Shown here: positions 5,651 to 12,463 of the stretch, in pieces
How positions within the stretch are numbered: the first letter of the stretch is position 1
Layout: each line of letters begins with the position of its first letter
Assembly (NCBI GenBank): GCA_015494165.1
Contig: WGBS01000030.1
Location: 1-12,463 of the forward strand
DNA length: 12,463 nt
Reading direction: 5' to 3'
Origin: Gammaproteobacteria bacterium
GTDB taxonomy: Bacteria; Pseudomonadota; Gammaproteobacteria; S144-34
The notes under the pieces: generated by a model
The model's input: only the letters and a program-made list of their open reading frames with translations
Told to the model about the DNA's origin: nothing
The model's database searches: none
Program-made: the position numbers and the translations under genes

Positions 5651-6130
5651 TCAGTGGCTGCCCGGCGGGCCGAGCGGCTGGCCCGCCGTGACCTCGCTCA
5701 TGGTGGGCCGGCGCACCTCGAGGATGCGCACCACGTAGCGCAGCCTGCGGCCGGCGAGCGGATGGTTGCCGTCGAGCGTGACCCGGCCGTCCTCGATGCG
5801 CGAGACGACGAAGGTGCGCGTCTCGCCGCGCTCGTTGACGAACTCGACCTCGGCGCCCACCTGCCGGTACTGCGGGGGCACCTGCGAGAGGGGCTGGGTG
5901 CAGGTGAGCTCCTCGCGGTGGGGCCCGAAGGCCTCCTCGGGCTCGAGCGTCACGCGCACCGTCTCGCCGGCGCCGTGCCCCTCGATGGCCTCCTCGATCT
6001 TCTCGAACACGCCGCTGCCGGCGCCGAGGATGATGCCGATGGGCAGGTCGTTCTGCTCCAGGACCTCGCCGTCCTCGCCCTGGATGCTGTAGGTGAAGTA
6101 GACGACGAGCCCCTTGCGCGCCTTGGGCAT
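5651..6130 (-). CDS. FKBP-type peptidyl-prolyl cis-trans isomerase, SlyD/FkpB-like
   Basis: This cytoplasmic foldase speeds cis-trans isomerisation of prolyl bonds in newly made proteins. The 159-residue protein starts with the FKBP half VVYFTYSIQGEDGEVLEQND. It continues through GAGSGVFEKIEEAIEGHGAGETVRVTLEPEEAFG (36-69), has the insert-in-flap chaperone domain at about 70-118, and returns to the FKBP fold with the signature LDGNHPLAGRRLRY (119-132). No signal peptide is seen. It lacks the His/Cys-rich metal-binding tail of SlyD (196 aa in E. coli); its length is nearer FkpB/SlpA (149 aa). It begins 16 nt after atpC on the same strand and is probably read from the atp transcript. That makes assistance in folding or assembly of ATP synthase possible, but this is inference from position only. 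Confidence 0.93.
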   Translation of the reverse strand: MPKARKGLVVYFTYSIQGEDGEVLEQNDLPIGIILGAGSGVFEKIEEAIEGHGAGETVRVTLEPEEAFGPHREELTCTQPLSQVPPQYRQVGAEVEFVNERGETRTFVVSRIEDGRVTLDGNHPLAGRRLRYVVRILEVRRPTMSEVTAGQPLGPPGSH

Positions 6131-6146
6131 GGCGGTGCGGCCGGCC

Positions 6147-6581
6147 TCAGCCGCCGGTGCGACCCGCGCGGCGCTTGACGCGCTCGATGGCGCGCAGCTG
6201 CGCGAGCGCCTCGGCGAGCTCGGCCTGCGCGCGCGCGTAGTCGATCTCGCCGCGCTTCTCGGCCAGCGCGCGCTCGGCGCGCTCCTTGGCCTCCTTGGCG
6301 CGCGCCTCGTCGAGGTCGGCGGCGCGCACGGCGGTGTCGGCGAGCACCGTCACCACGTGCGGCTGCACCTCGAGCAGGCCGCCCGAGACGTAGAAGTCGA
6401 GCTCCTCGCCCTCGGGGGTGAGCACGCGCACCTCGCCCGGCCTGAGGCGGGTGAGCAGCGGGGCGTGGCGCGGATAGATGCCGACCTCGCCCATCTCCGC
6501 CGGGGCGAACACCGCCTGCGCCGTGCCGGAGTGGATCTCGGCCTCGGCGCTGACGATGTCCACGTGGAAGGTCATGGCCAT
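6147..6581 (-). CDS. atpC: F1Fo ATP synthase subunit epsilon
   Basis: Epsilon belongs to the rotating central stalk and inhibits ATP hydrolysis through its C-terminal helices. The 144-residue protein has the N-terminal beta-sandwich (about 1-86: FHVDIVSAEAEIHSG, FAPAEMGEVGIYPRHAPLLTRLRPG, FYVSGGLLEVQPHVVTVLAD). The helical hairpin follows (88-135, DLDEARAKEAKERAERAL and the region around ARAQAELAEALAQLRAIE). The ATG at 6581 is preceded by GAGGAG with 6 nt spacing; a second ATG two codons later is less well placed. It starts 10 nt after atpD and is the last subunit gene of the operon, as usual in proteobacteria. Confidence 0.98.
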   Translation of the reverse strand: MAMTFHVDIVSAEAEIHSGTAQAVFAPAEMGEVGIYPRHAPLLTRLRPGEVRVLTPEGEELDFYVSGGLLEVQPHVVTVLADTAVRAADLDEARAKEAKERAERALAEKRGEIDYARAQAELAEALAQLRAIERVKRRAGRTGG

Positions 6582-6591
6582 GGCTCGCTCC

Positions 6592-7971
6592 TCAGGCCAC
6601 CGCCTTGGCCTTCTCCACCGCTTCGTCGATGGTGCCCACCATGTAGAAGGCCTGCTCCGGCAGCTCGTCCATCTCGCCGTCGACGATGGCGCGGAAGCCG
6701 CGGATGGTCTCCTTCAGCGGCACGTACTTGCCGGGCTGGCCGGTGAAGGCCTCGGCGACGAAGAAGGGCTGCGACAGGAACCGCTGGATCTTGCGCGCGC
6801 GCGCCACGACCAGCTTGTCCTCCTCGCTGAGCTCGTCCATGCCGAGGATGGCGATGATGTCGCGCAGCTCCTTGTAGCGCTGCAGGATGCCCTGCACGGC
6901 GCGCGCCGTCTCGTAGTGCTCCTGGCCGACGATCTGGGGATCGAGCTGGCGCGAGGTGGAGTCGAGCGGGTCCACCGCGGGGTAGATGCCGAGCTCGGCG
7001 ATCTGGCGCGAGAGCACGAGCGTGGCGTCGAGGTGCGCGAAGGTGGTCGCCGGCGAGGGGTCCGTGAGGTCGTCGGCCGGCACGTAGACCGCCTGGAAGG
7101 AGGTGATGGAGCCCTTCTTGGTCGAGGTGATGCGCTCCTGCAGCACGCCCATCTCCTCGGCCAGCGTCGGCTGGTAGCCCACCGCCGAGGGCATGCGCCC
7201 GAGCAGCGCCGAGACCTCGGTGCCCGCCAGCGTGTAGCGGTAGATGTTGTCGATGAACATGAGCACGTCGCGGCCCTCGTCGCGGAAGTACTCCGCGATG
7301 GTCAGGCCGGTGAGCGCCACGCGCAGGCGGTTGCCCGGCGGCTCGTTCATCTGGCCGTAGACCAGCGCCACCTTGTCGAGCACGCCCGCCTCCTTCATCT
7401 CGTTGTAGAAGTCGTTGCCCTCGCGGGTGCGCTCGCCGACGCCGGCGAAGACCGAATAGCCGGCGTGCTCGATGGAGATGTTGCGGATGAGCTCCATGAG
7501 GGTGACGGTCTTGCCCACGCCGGCGCCGCCGAACAGCCCGATCTTGCCGCCCTTGGCGATGGGCATGATGAGATCGATAACCTTGATGCCGGTCTCGAGG
7601 ATCTCGACCGCGCCCGCCTGCTCGGCGTAGCTCGGCGCCGGGCGGTGGATCGGCCAGCGGGTCTCGGCTTCCACCGGGCCTTGCTCGTCCACGGGCTCGC
7701 CGAGCACGTCGAGGATGCGCCCGAGCGTGCCCTTGCCCACCGGCACGCTGATCGGCTGGCCGGTGTTGGTCACCGAAAGCCCGCGCTTGAGGCCGTCGGT
7801 CGAGCCCATGGCGATGCAGCGCACCACGCCGTCGCCGATCTGCTGCTGCACCTCCAGCGTGAGACCGGCCTCCTCGACCTTCAGCGCATCGTACACCTTG
7901 GGCACGGCGTCGCGCGGAAACTCCACGTCGACCACCGCGCCGATGATCTCAACGATCGTGCCCTTGCTCAT
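6592..7971 (-). CDS. atpD: F1Fo ATP synthase subunit beta (catalytic)
   Basis: Beta carries the catalytic nucleotide sites of F1. The 459-residue protein (460 in E. coli) contains the P-loop GGAGVGKT (148-155; Lys154, Thr155). The catalytic Glu180 and Arg181 lie in GVGERTREGND, the Walker B strand VLMFID ends at Asp241, and PSAVGYQPTLAEEMG runs at 261-275. The DELSEED lever is intact at 379-385. I chose the ATG at 7971 (MSKGTIVEIIGAVVDVEF) because AGAGAGGT precedes it and it matches family N-termini; an upstream TTG would add seven residues. A 105-nt gap separates it from atpG, the longest inside the operon, and contains a hairpin. Confidence 0.99.
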   Translation of the reverse strand: MSKGTIVEIIGAVVDVEFPRDAVPKVYDALKVEEAGLTLEVQQQIGDGVVRCIAMGSTDGLKRGLSVTNTGQPISVPVGKGTLGRILDVLGEPVDEQGPVEAETRWPIHRPAPSYAEQAGAVEILETGIKVIDLIMPIAKGGKIGLFGGAGVGKTVTLMELIRNISIEHAGYSVFAGVGERTREGNDFYNEMKEAGVLDKVALVYGQMNEPPGNRLRVALTGLTIAEYFRDEGRDVLMFIDNIYRYTLAGTEVSALLGRMPSAVGYQPTLAEEMGVLQERITSTKKGSITSFQAVYVPADDLTDPSPATTFAHLDATLVLSRQIAELGIYPAVDPLDSTSRQLDPQIVGQEHYETARAVQGILQRYKELRDIIAILGMDELSEEDKLVVARARKIQRFLSQPFFVAEAFTGQPGKYVPLKETIRGFRAIVDGEMDELPEQAFYMVGTIDEAVEKAKAVA

Positions 7972-8003
7972 CTCTCGAACCTCTCTTCCCAAGGCGGCGT
8001 CGC

Positions 8004-8028
8004 CGAGGGCGCGCCGCGCCCGCCCTCG
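8004..8028 (-). other. Hairpin in the atpG-atpD gap
   Basis: An 8-bp perfect inverted repeat (CGAGGGCG / CGCCCTCG) with a 9-nt loop lies 32 nt before the atpD start codon, in the longest gap of the operon. It has no T-tract. Possible roles are an RNase-processing or mRNA-stabilising element that tunes beta-subunit expression relative to gamma; the position is seen, the role is inferred. Confidence 0.4.
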
Positions 8029-8076
8029 CCGCCGTCGCCTCCGCCCCTTGCGCCCGCATCGCCAGGACCGCGCGCC

Positions 8077-8946
8077 TCACGAGGACACCGCCTCGGCGCC
8101 GCCGACGATCTCGGCGATCTCGCGCGTGATGGAGGCCTGGCGCGCCTTGTTGTAGGCCAGCTGCAGCTCCTCGATCATGGTGCCGGCGTTGTCGCTCGCC
8201 GCCTTCATCGCCACCATGCGTGCGGCCATCTCGCAGGCGACGTTCTCCACCACCCCGCGGTAGACGAGCGACTCGACGTAGCGCGTCATGAGGGTGTCGA
8301 TGACGGCCTTGGCCTCGGGCTCGTAGATGTAGTCCCAGTGGTGGGCGAGGCGCTCGTCCGCCTTGTCGGCCGTGATGGGCAGAAGCTGATAGAGCTGCGG
8401 CCGCTGCGTCATGGTGTTGACGAAGTGGTTGTGGGCGATGTAGAGGCGGTCGATGCGCCCCTCGTCGTAGGCGTCCAGCATCGCCTTGATGGTGCCGATC
8501 AGGTCGGCGAGCGCCGGGGCGTCGCCGAGGTGCGTGGCGTGGCAGACCACGCGCCCGCCGAAGCGCCCGAAGAACTGCAGGCCCTTGTTGCCGATGGCGC
8601 AGAGGTCAGCCTCGAGGCCGTGCTCCTGCCACTGGCGCAGCTGCTGCAGCACCAGGCGGAAGAGATTGACGTTGAGGGCGCCGCACAGGCCGCGGTCGGT
8701 GCTGACCACGATGAGGCCCACGCGGCGCGCCTCGCGCTCGTCCAGCCACGGGTGACGGTACTCGGGGTGGGCGTGCGCCAGGTGCGAGGCGACGGCGCGC
8801 ATCTTCTCGGCATAGGGGCGCGCGGCGGCCATGCGCTCCTGGGCCTTGCGCATCTTGCTCGCCGCGACCATCTCCATGGCCTTGGTGATCTTCTGCGTGC
8901 TCTGGACCGAGCGGATCTTGGTCTTGATCTCGCGCGCGCCGGCCAT
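8077..8946 (-). CDS. atpG: F1Fo ATP synthase subunit gamma
   Basis: Gamma is the rotor shaft that couples c-ring rotation to the catalytic beta subunits. The 289-residue protein (287 in E. coli) begins MAGAREIKTKIRSVQSTQKI and TKAMEMVAASKMRKAQ (1-36), the N-terminal coiled-coil strand inside the alpha3beta3 barrel. The Rossmann-like middle includes STDRGLCGALN (82-92), and the C-terminal coiled-coil signature CEMAARMVAMKAASDNAG (238-255) leads into LQLAYNKARQASITREIAEI (261-280). The start at 8946 has a strong AGGAGGAGGT about 8 nt upstream. It lies 23 nt after atpA. Confidence 0.98.
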   Translation of the reverse strand: MAGAREIKTKIRSVQSTQKITKAMEMVAASKMRKAQERMAAARPYAEKMRAVASHLAHAHPEYRHPWLDEREARRVGLIVVSTDRGLCGALNVNLFRLVLQQLRQWQEHGLEADLCAIGNKGLQFFGRFGGRVVCHATHLGDAPALADLIGTIKAMLDAYDEGRIDRLYIAHNHFVNTMTQRPQLYQLLPITADKADERLAHHWDYIYEPEAKAVIDTLMTRYVESLVYRGVVENVACEMAARMVAMKAASDNAGTMIEELQLAYNKARQASITREIAEIVGGAEAVSS

Positions 8947-8969
8947 GCCCGGCTACCTCCTCCTGCCGC

Positions 8970-10514
8970 TCACCAGCTGTGGTTGGCCTTGAAGTCCTTG
9001 AGCGCGGCGTGCAGCGCCTGCTCGATCTCGGGCGTGTAGTCGAGCTCGCGGTTCATCTTCTCGAGCAGGTCCTTGTGCTCGCTGCGCATGTAGTCGAGGA
9101 GGGCGTCCTCGAAGTCCGTGACCTTCTTGACCTCCACGTCGTCGAGATAGCCCTCGTTGACGGCGAACAGCGAGACGGCCATCTCGGCCACCGACATGGG
9201 CGCGTACTGGCGCTGCTTCATGATCTCGGTGACGCGCTGGCCGCGCTCGAGCTGCTTGCGCGTGGCCTCGTCGAGGTCGGAGGCGAACTGCGCGAAGGCG
9301 GCGAGCTCGCGGTACTGGGCGAGCGCCAGGCGCACGCCGCCGCCGAGCTTCTTGATGAGCTTGGTCTGGGCGGCGCCGCCCACGCGCGAGACCGAGAGCC
9401 CGGCGTTGACCGCGGGGCGGATGCCGGCGTTGAAGAGGTCGGTCTCGAGGTAGATCTGCCCGTCGGTGATGGAGATGACGTTGGTCGGCACGAAGGCGGA
9501 GACGTCGCCGGCCTGCGTCTCGATGATGGGCAGCGCCGTGAGCGAGCCCGTGCGCCCCTTGACCTTGCCTCCCGTGACCTTCTCCACGTAGGTGGCGTTG
9601 ACGCGCGCGGCGCGCTCGAGCAGGCGCGAGTGCAGGTAGAAGATGTCGCCGGGGTAGGCCTCGCGTCCCGGCGGGCGGCGCAGCAGCAGCGAGATCTGGC
9701 GGTAGGCCCAGGCCTGCTTGGTGAGGTCGTCGTAGACGATGAGGGCGTCCTCGCCGCGGTCGCGGAAGTACTCGCCCATGGCGCAGCCGGCGTAGGGAGC
9801 GATGTACTGCAGCGCCGCCGACTCGGCCGCGGTCGCCGCCACGACGATGGTGTGCTCCATGGCGCCGTGCTCCTCGAGCTTGCGCACGATGGCGGCCACC
9901 GTCGAGGCCTTCTGGCCGATGGCGACGTAGATGCAGCGGATGCCGGTGCCCTTCTGGTTGATGATGGTGTCGATCGCCACCGCGGTCTTGCCGGTCTGGC
10001 GGTCGCCGATGATGAGCTCGCGCTGGCCGCGGCCGATGGGCACCATCGAGTCGATGGCCTTGAGGCCGGTCTGCACCGGCTGGCTCACGGACTGGCGCGT
10101 GATGACGCCCGGGGCGACCTTCTCGATCGGCGAGGTGGCCTCGTGCTCGATGGGCCCCTTGCCGTCGATGGGGGCGCCGAGGGCGTTGACCACGCGCCCG
10201 AGCAGGGCCTCGCCCACCGGCACCTCGAGGATGCGGCCGGTGCAGCGCGCCTTGTCGCCCTCGGAGAGGTGCTTGTAGTCGCCGAGCACCACGGCGCCGA
10301 CCGAGTCGCGCTCGAGGTTGAGGGCGAGGCCGTAGGTGCCGCCCGGGAACTCGAGCATCTCGCCGTACATGGCGTCGGCCAGCCCGTGGATGCGGACGAT
10401 GCCGTCGGTGAGGCTGACGATGGTGCCCTCGGTGCGCGCCTCCGCCCCCGCCTCGAAGCCCTCGATGCGCTGGCGGATGAGCTCGCTGATCTCGCTCGGG
10501 TTCAGCTGTTGCAT
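8970..10514 (-). CDS. atpA: F1Fo ATP synthase subunit alpha
   Basis: Alpha holds the non-catalytic nucleotide sites and supplies the arginine finger to the beta active site. The 514-residue protein (513 in E. coli) has the P-loop GDRQTGKT (170-177), AIGQKASTVAAIVRKLEEHGAM (198-219), the Walker B region ALIVYDDLTKQAWAYRQ (257-273), and Arg377 in SVSRVGGAAQTK, equivalent to the E. coli arginine finger. The start at 10514 (MQQLNPSEISELIRQRIEGF) matches the family and has GAGGA about 11 nt upstream. The open frame upstream is only the high-GC read-through of atpH. It begins 47 nt after atpH. Confidence 0.99.
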   Translation of the reverse strand: MQQLNPSEISELIRQRIEGFEAGAEARTEGTIVSLTDGIVRIHGLADAMYGEMLEFPGGTYGLALNLERDSVGAVVLGDYKHLSEGDKARCTGRILEVPVGEALLGRVVNALGAPIDGKGPIEHEATSPIEKVAPGVITRQSVSQPVQTGLKAIDSMVPIGRGQRELIIGDRQTGKTAVAIDTIINQKGTGIRCIYVAIGQKASTVAAIVRKLEEHGAMEHTIVVAATAAESAALQYIAPYAGCAMGEYFRDRGEDALIVYDDLTKQAWAYRQISLLLRRPPGREAYPGDIFYLHSRLLERAARVNATYVEKVTGGKVKGRTGSLTALPIIETQAGDVSAFVPTNVISITDGQIYLETDLFNAGIRPAVNAGLSVSRVGGAAQTKLIKKLGGGVRLALAQYRELAAFAQFASDLDEATRKQLERGQRVTEIMKQRQYAPMSVAEMAVSLFAVNEGYLDDVEVKKVTDFEDALLDYMRSEHKDLLEKMNRELDYTPEIEQALHAALKDFKANHSW

Positions 10515-10561
10515 CGCTACTTTGTCCTCGGAGCCGGTTTCGGTGGAATTCGTGGCCGCCC

Positions 10562-11098
10562 TCAGCGCGCCAGGCGCTCGGCCAGGCGCTGCAGCCGCGC
10601 GCGCGCCGAGCCGTCGATCACGACATCGCCGGCGCGCACCACGGCGCCGGCGAGCAGCGCGGGATCGACGCGCGTCTCGAGCTCGACGCGGCGCCCCAGC
10701 CGGCGCGCGAGCGCCTCGGCCAGGCGCGCGCGCGCGGCCTCGTCCAGCGGGCGCGCGCTCACCACCTCGGCGCGCACCGTGCCCTCGGCCTCGGCGCGCA
10801 GCCGCTCGAAGCGCTCGGCGATCTCGGGCAGCAGCGCCAGGCGGCGGCGCTCGGCCAGCAGCCGCAGGAAGTTGCGCCCGCGCGGGGTGAGCACGTCCGC
10901 GCACACGCGCTCCATCAGCTCGGCGGCCTGGGCGCGCGTCAGGCGCGGGCTGTCGAGCAGCGCGCGCAGCGTGGGGTCGCGCACGGCCGCCGCGCCGAAG
11001 GCGAGGAGCCGCGACCAGGCGTCGACCTCGCCGTGCGCTTGGGCGACGGCGAAGGCGGCGCGCGCGTAGGGGCGGGCGATGGCGGCGGTCTCGGCCAT
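10562..11098 (-). CDS. atpH: F1Fo ATP synthase subunit delta
   Basis: Delta caps the F1 head and ties it to the b-subunit peripheral stalk. The 178-residue protein (177 in E. coli) has the N-terminal helical bundle (IARPYARAAFAVAQAHGEVDAW, 7-28) and the C-terminal signature AGAVVRAGDVVIDGSARARLQRL (150-172). The ATG at 11098 follows GGGGAG at about 5 nt. It is 18 nt from atpF. The N-terminal half is more Ala/Arg-rich than most homologues, which fits the base composition. Confidence 0.97.
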   Translation of the reverse strand: MAETAAIARPYARAAFAVAQAHGEVDAWSRLLAFGAAAVRDPTLRALLDSPRLTRAQAAELMERVCADVLTPRGRNFLRLLAERRRLALLPEIAERFERLRAEAEGTVRAEVVSARPLDEAARARLAEALARRLGRRVELETRVDPALLAGAVVRAGDVVIDGSARARLQRLAERLAR

Positions 11099-11116
11099 GG
11101 CGCTCCCCGCTCGCCC

Positions 11117-11587
11117 TCAGAGCTCGGCCACCAGCTCGTCGAGGAGCTTGGCGTGGGCGCGCTCGTCCACCTCGCGCTCAAGGATGCGCTCGGCGCCCGC
11201 CACGGCGAGCGCCGCCACCTGGCGGCGCAGCTCCTCGCGCGCGCGGTTGAGCTCCTGCTCGATCTCGCCGCGTGCGGCGGCGAGGATGCGCTCGCCCTCG
11301 GCGCGCGCCTCCGCCTTGGCCTCCTCGACGATCTCGGCGGCGCGCCGCTCGGCGCGCGCGATGATGTCGGCCGCCTGCTGCTTGGCCTCGTGGATGACCT
11401 CGGCGGCGCGCTTGGCGGCGAGCTCCTGCTCGTGGCGGCCGCGCTCGGCGGCGGCGAGGCCGTCGGCGATGTTCTTGCGCCGCTCCTCGAGCGCGCGCAT
11501 CAGCGGCGGCCAGATGTACTTCATGCAGAACCAGACGAACACCAGGAAGGTGATCGACTGGCCGATGAGGGTGGCGTTGAGGTTCAT
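11117..11587 (-). CDS. atpF: F1Fo ATP synthase subunit b
   Basis: Subunit b forms the peripheral stalk as a dimer. The 156-residue protein, the same length as in E. coli, starts MNLNATLIGQSITFLVFVWF. It has one membrane helix at about 5-27 followed by PPLMRALEERRKNIADGLAAA (27-47) and a long, highly charged Ala/Glu/Arg coiled coil to the C-terminus. The ATG at 11587 follows GAGGTG by about 6 nt. Only one b-type gene is present, not the b/b' pair of photosynthetic alphaproteobacteria and cyanobacteria. It lies 40 nt after atpE. Confidence 0.98.
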   Translation of the reverse strand: MNLNATLIGQSITFLVFVWFCMKYIWPPLMRALEERRKNIADGLAAAERGRHEQELAAKRAAEVIHEAKQQAADIIARAERRAAEIVEEAKAEARAEGERILAAARGEIEQELNRAREELRRQVAALAVAGAERILEREVDERAHAKLLDELVAEL

Positions 11588-11627
11588 GCTCGCACCTCGC
11601 TGCTGGCGGCCGGCGGCCGCGCGCGCC

Positions 11628-11864
11628 TCAGCCCGTCGCCACCGCGAAGAGCACGTAGAGGGCGATGCCGACCGAGATCATCGGCACGGCGTCGACCAGG
11701 CCCATGACGATGAAGAACTGCGTGCGCAGCATGGGGATGAGCTCGGGCTGGCGCGCCGCGCCCTCGAGGAAGCGCGCGCCGAGGATGCCGATGCCGATGG
11801 CGGCGCCCAGCGCGCCGAGGCCCATCATCAGACCACCCGCGATGTAGAGCAGAGCCGTCTCCAT
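11628..11864 (-). CDS. atpE: F1Fo ATP synthase subunit c (c-ring)
   Basis: Subunit c forms the membrane rotor ring. The 78-residue hairpin protein has helix 1 (about 5-35, with glycines in GALGAAIGIGILGARF), the polar loop ARQPEL (37-42), and helix 2 (about 50-76). The ion-carrying Asp58 lies in GLVDAVPMI, equivalent to E. coli Asp61. No Glu-Ser pair or helix-1 Gln of Na+-type rings is seen, so proton coupling is the likely mode. GGGAG lies about 8 nt before the ATG at 11864. It begins 51 nt after atpB. Confidence 0.98.
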   Translation of the reverse strand: METALLYIAGGLMMGLGALGAAIGIGILGARFLEGAARQPELIPMLRTQFFIVMGLVDAVPMISVGIALYVLFAVATG

Positions 11865-11915
11865 TTCTCGTCTCCCGTAGAGCCTTGCCTCGAACCAGAA
11901 CCGGACGCCGCCGCC

Positions 11916-12463
11916 TCAGTGGTGCTCCTGGTGCGCCATGTCGAGGTAGACGATGGTCAGCACCATGAAGATGAAGGCCTGCAGCGTGATGATCAGCACG
12001 TGGAAGATCGCCCAGCCGAGCTGGAGCAGGCCGCCGAAGACGCCCAGGATCCAGCCCGCGCTGTACATGAGGGCGATGAGGATGAAGATGGTCTCGCCGG
12101 CGTACATGTTGCCGAACAGTCGCAGGGCCAGCGAGACGGGCTTGGAGAGGAGCGCCACGCCCTCGAGCACGAGGTTGATGGGCGCGCCCCAGCGGCCGAA
12201 GGGCTGGAAGGCGAGCTCGCCCACGAAACCCCCCAGCCCCTTGATCCTGACGCTGTAGTAGAGCATGAGTCCGAAGACCACGAAGGCCATGCCGAAGGTG
12301 ATGTTCGGGTCCGTGGAGGGCACGATCTTCATGTAGGGAACGCCGAGGAGGTGGGCGAGCTGCGGGATCCAGTCCACCGGGACCAGGTCCATCAGGTTCA
12401 TGAGGAAGATCCACACGAAGATCGTCAGCGACAGCGGCGCCACGAGGTCGTTGCGGGCGCTGA
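11916..12463 (-). CDS. atpB: F1Fo ATP synthase subunit a (5' end outside the window)
   Basis: Subunit a provides the proton half-channels beside the c-ring. The C-terminal 181 residues are visible; with 271 residues in E. coli, roughly a third is missing beyond the right edge. The GTG at 12443 is an internal Val codon, not a start: the frame continues upstream as SARNDL and aligns with E. coli AtpB. Seen are NLMDLVPVDW, the essential arginine in SLALRLFGNMYAGE, ending in LQAFIFMVLTIVYLDMAHQE. Several membrane helices are evident (LTIFVWIFLMNLMDL; FVVFGLMLYY; IFILIALMYSAG; the last about 25 residues before the tail). It heads the visible part of the operon; atpI, if present, would lie outside. 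Confidence 0.97.
   Translation of the reverse strand, partial: SARNDLVAPLSLTIFVWIFLMNLMDLVPVDWIPQLAHLLGVPYMKIVPSTDPNITFGMAFVVFGLMLYYSVRIKGLGGFVGELAFQPFGRWGAPINLVLEGVALLSKPVSLALRLFGNMYAGETIFILIALMYSAGWILGVFGGLLQLGWAIFHVLIITLQAFIFMVLTIVYLDMAHQEHH

Noticed and set aside
12441..12443. GTG as the start of atpB
   Set aside because: The frame stays open to the window edge and continues to match subunit a, and the remaining length would be about 100 residues short of the family.

Overview
This is a very GC-rich bacterial window (third codon positions almost all G or C in the housekeeping genes). It carries the ATP synthase operon followed by glmU and glmS, a gene neighbourhood well known in gammaproteobacteria such as E. 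coli. Protein sequences (AtpA, AtpB, AtpE, GlmU, GlmS) look gammaproteobacterial. The GC content would fit something like the Ectothiorhodospiraceae/Chromatiales, but that placement is inference. Every gene I can support lies on the minus strand, so transcription runs from high to low coordinates.

Region by region, in the direction of transcription: (1) 12463-6147 holds atpB (5' end beyond the window), atpE, atpF, atpH, atpA, atpG, atpD and atpC, i.e. the a, c, b, delta, alpha, gamma, beta and epsilon subunits of the F1Fo ATP synthase in the usual proteobacterial order. All catalytic motifs are intact. (2) 6130-5651 is a short SlyD/FkpB-type peptidyl-prolyl isomerase, 16 nt after atpC. (3) 5650-4137 is an accessory island: two unrecognised genes for exported proteins (a cysteine-rich one of about 197 aa and one of about 191 aa), bracketed by two copies of a 58-bp perfectly identical direct repeat. 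Their codon use is clearly more relaxed than that of their neighbours. (4) 4116-820 is glmU and glmS, which together supply UDP-N-acetylglucosamine for peptidoglycan and LPS. (5) 673-137 is a MarR-family regulator with a possible autoregulatory operator, followed by the first 29 codons of an unidentified gene that runs off the left edge.

The most unusual part is the island in (3). The ancestral order atpC-glmU-glmS appears to be interrupted by the isomerase and the two exported proteins, and the repeat sits directly upstream of both the first island gene and glmU. This suggests either an insertion that duplicated the glmU leader or a dispersed intergenic element. The two exported proteins look like a functional pair, but nothing in the sequence fixes what they do. 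The ATP synthase, glmUS and MarR parts are otherwise conventional.
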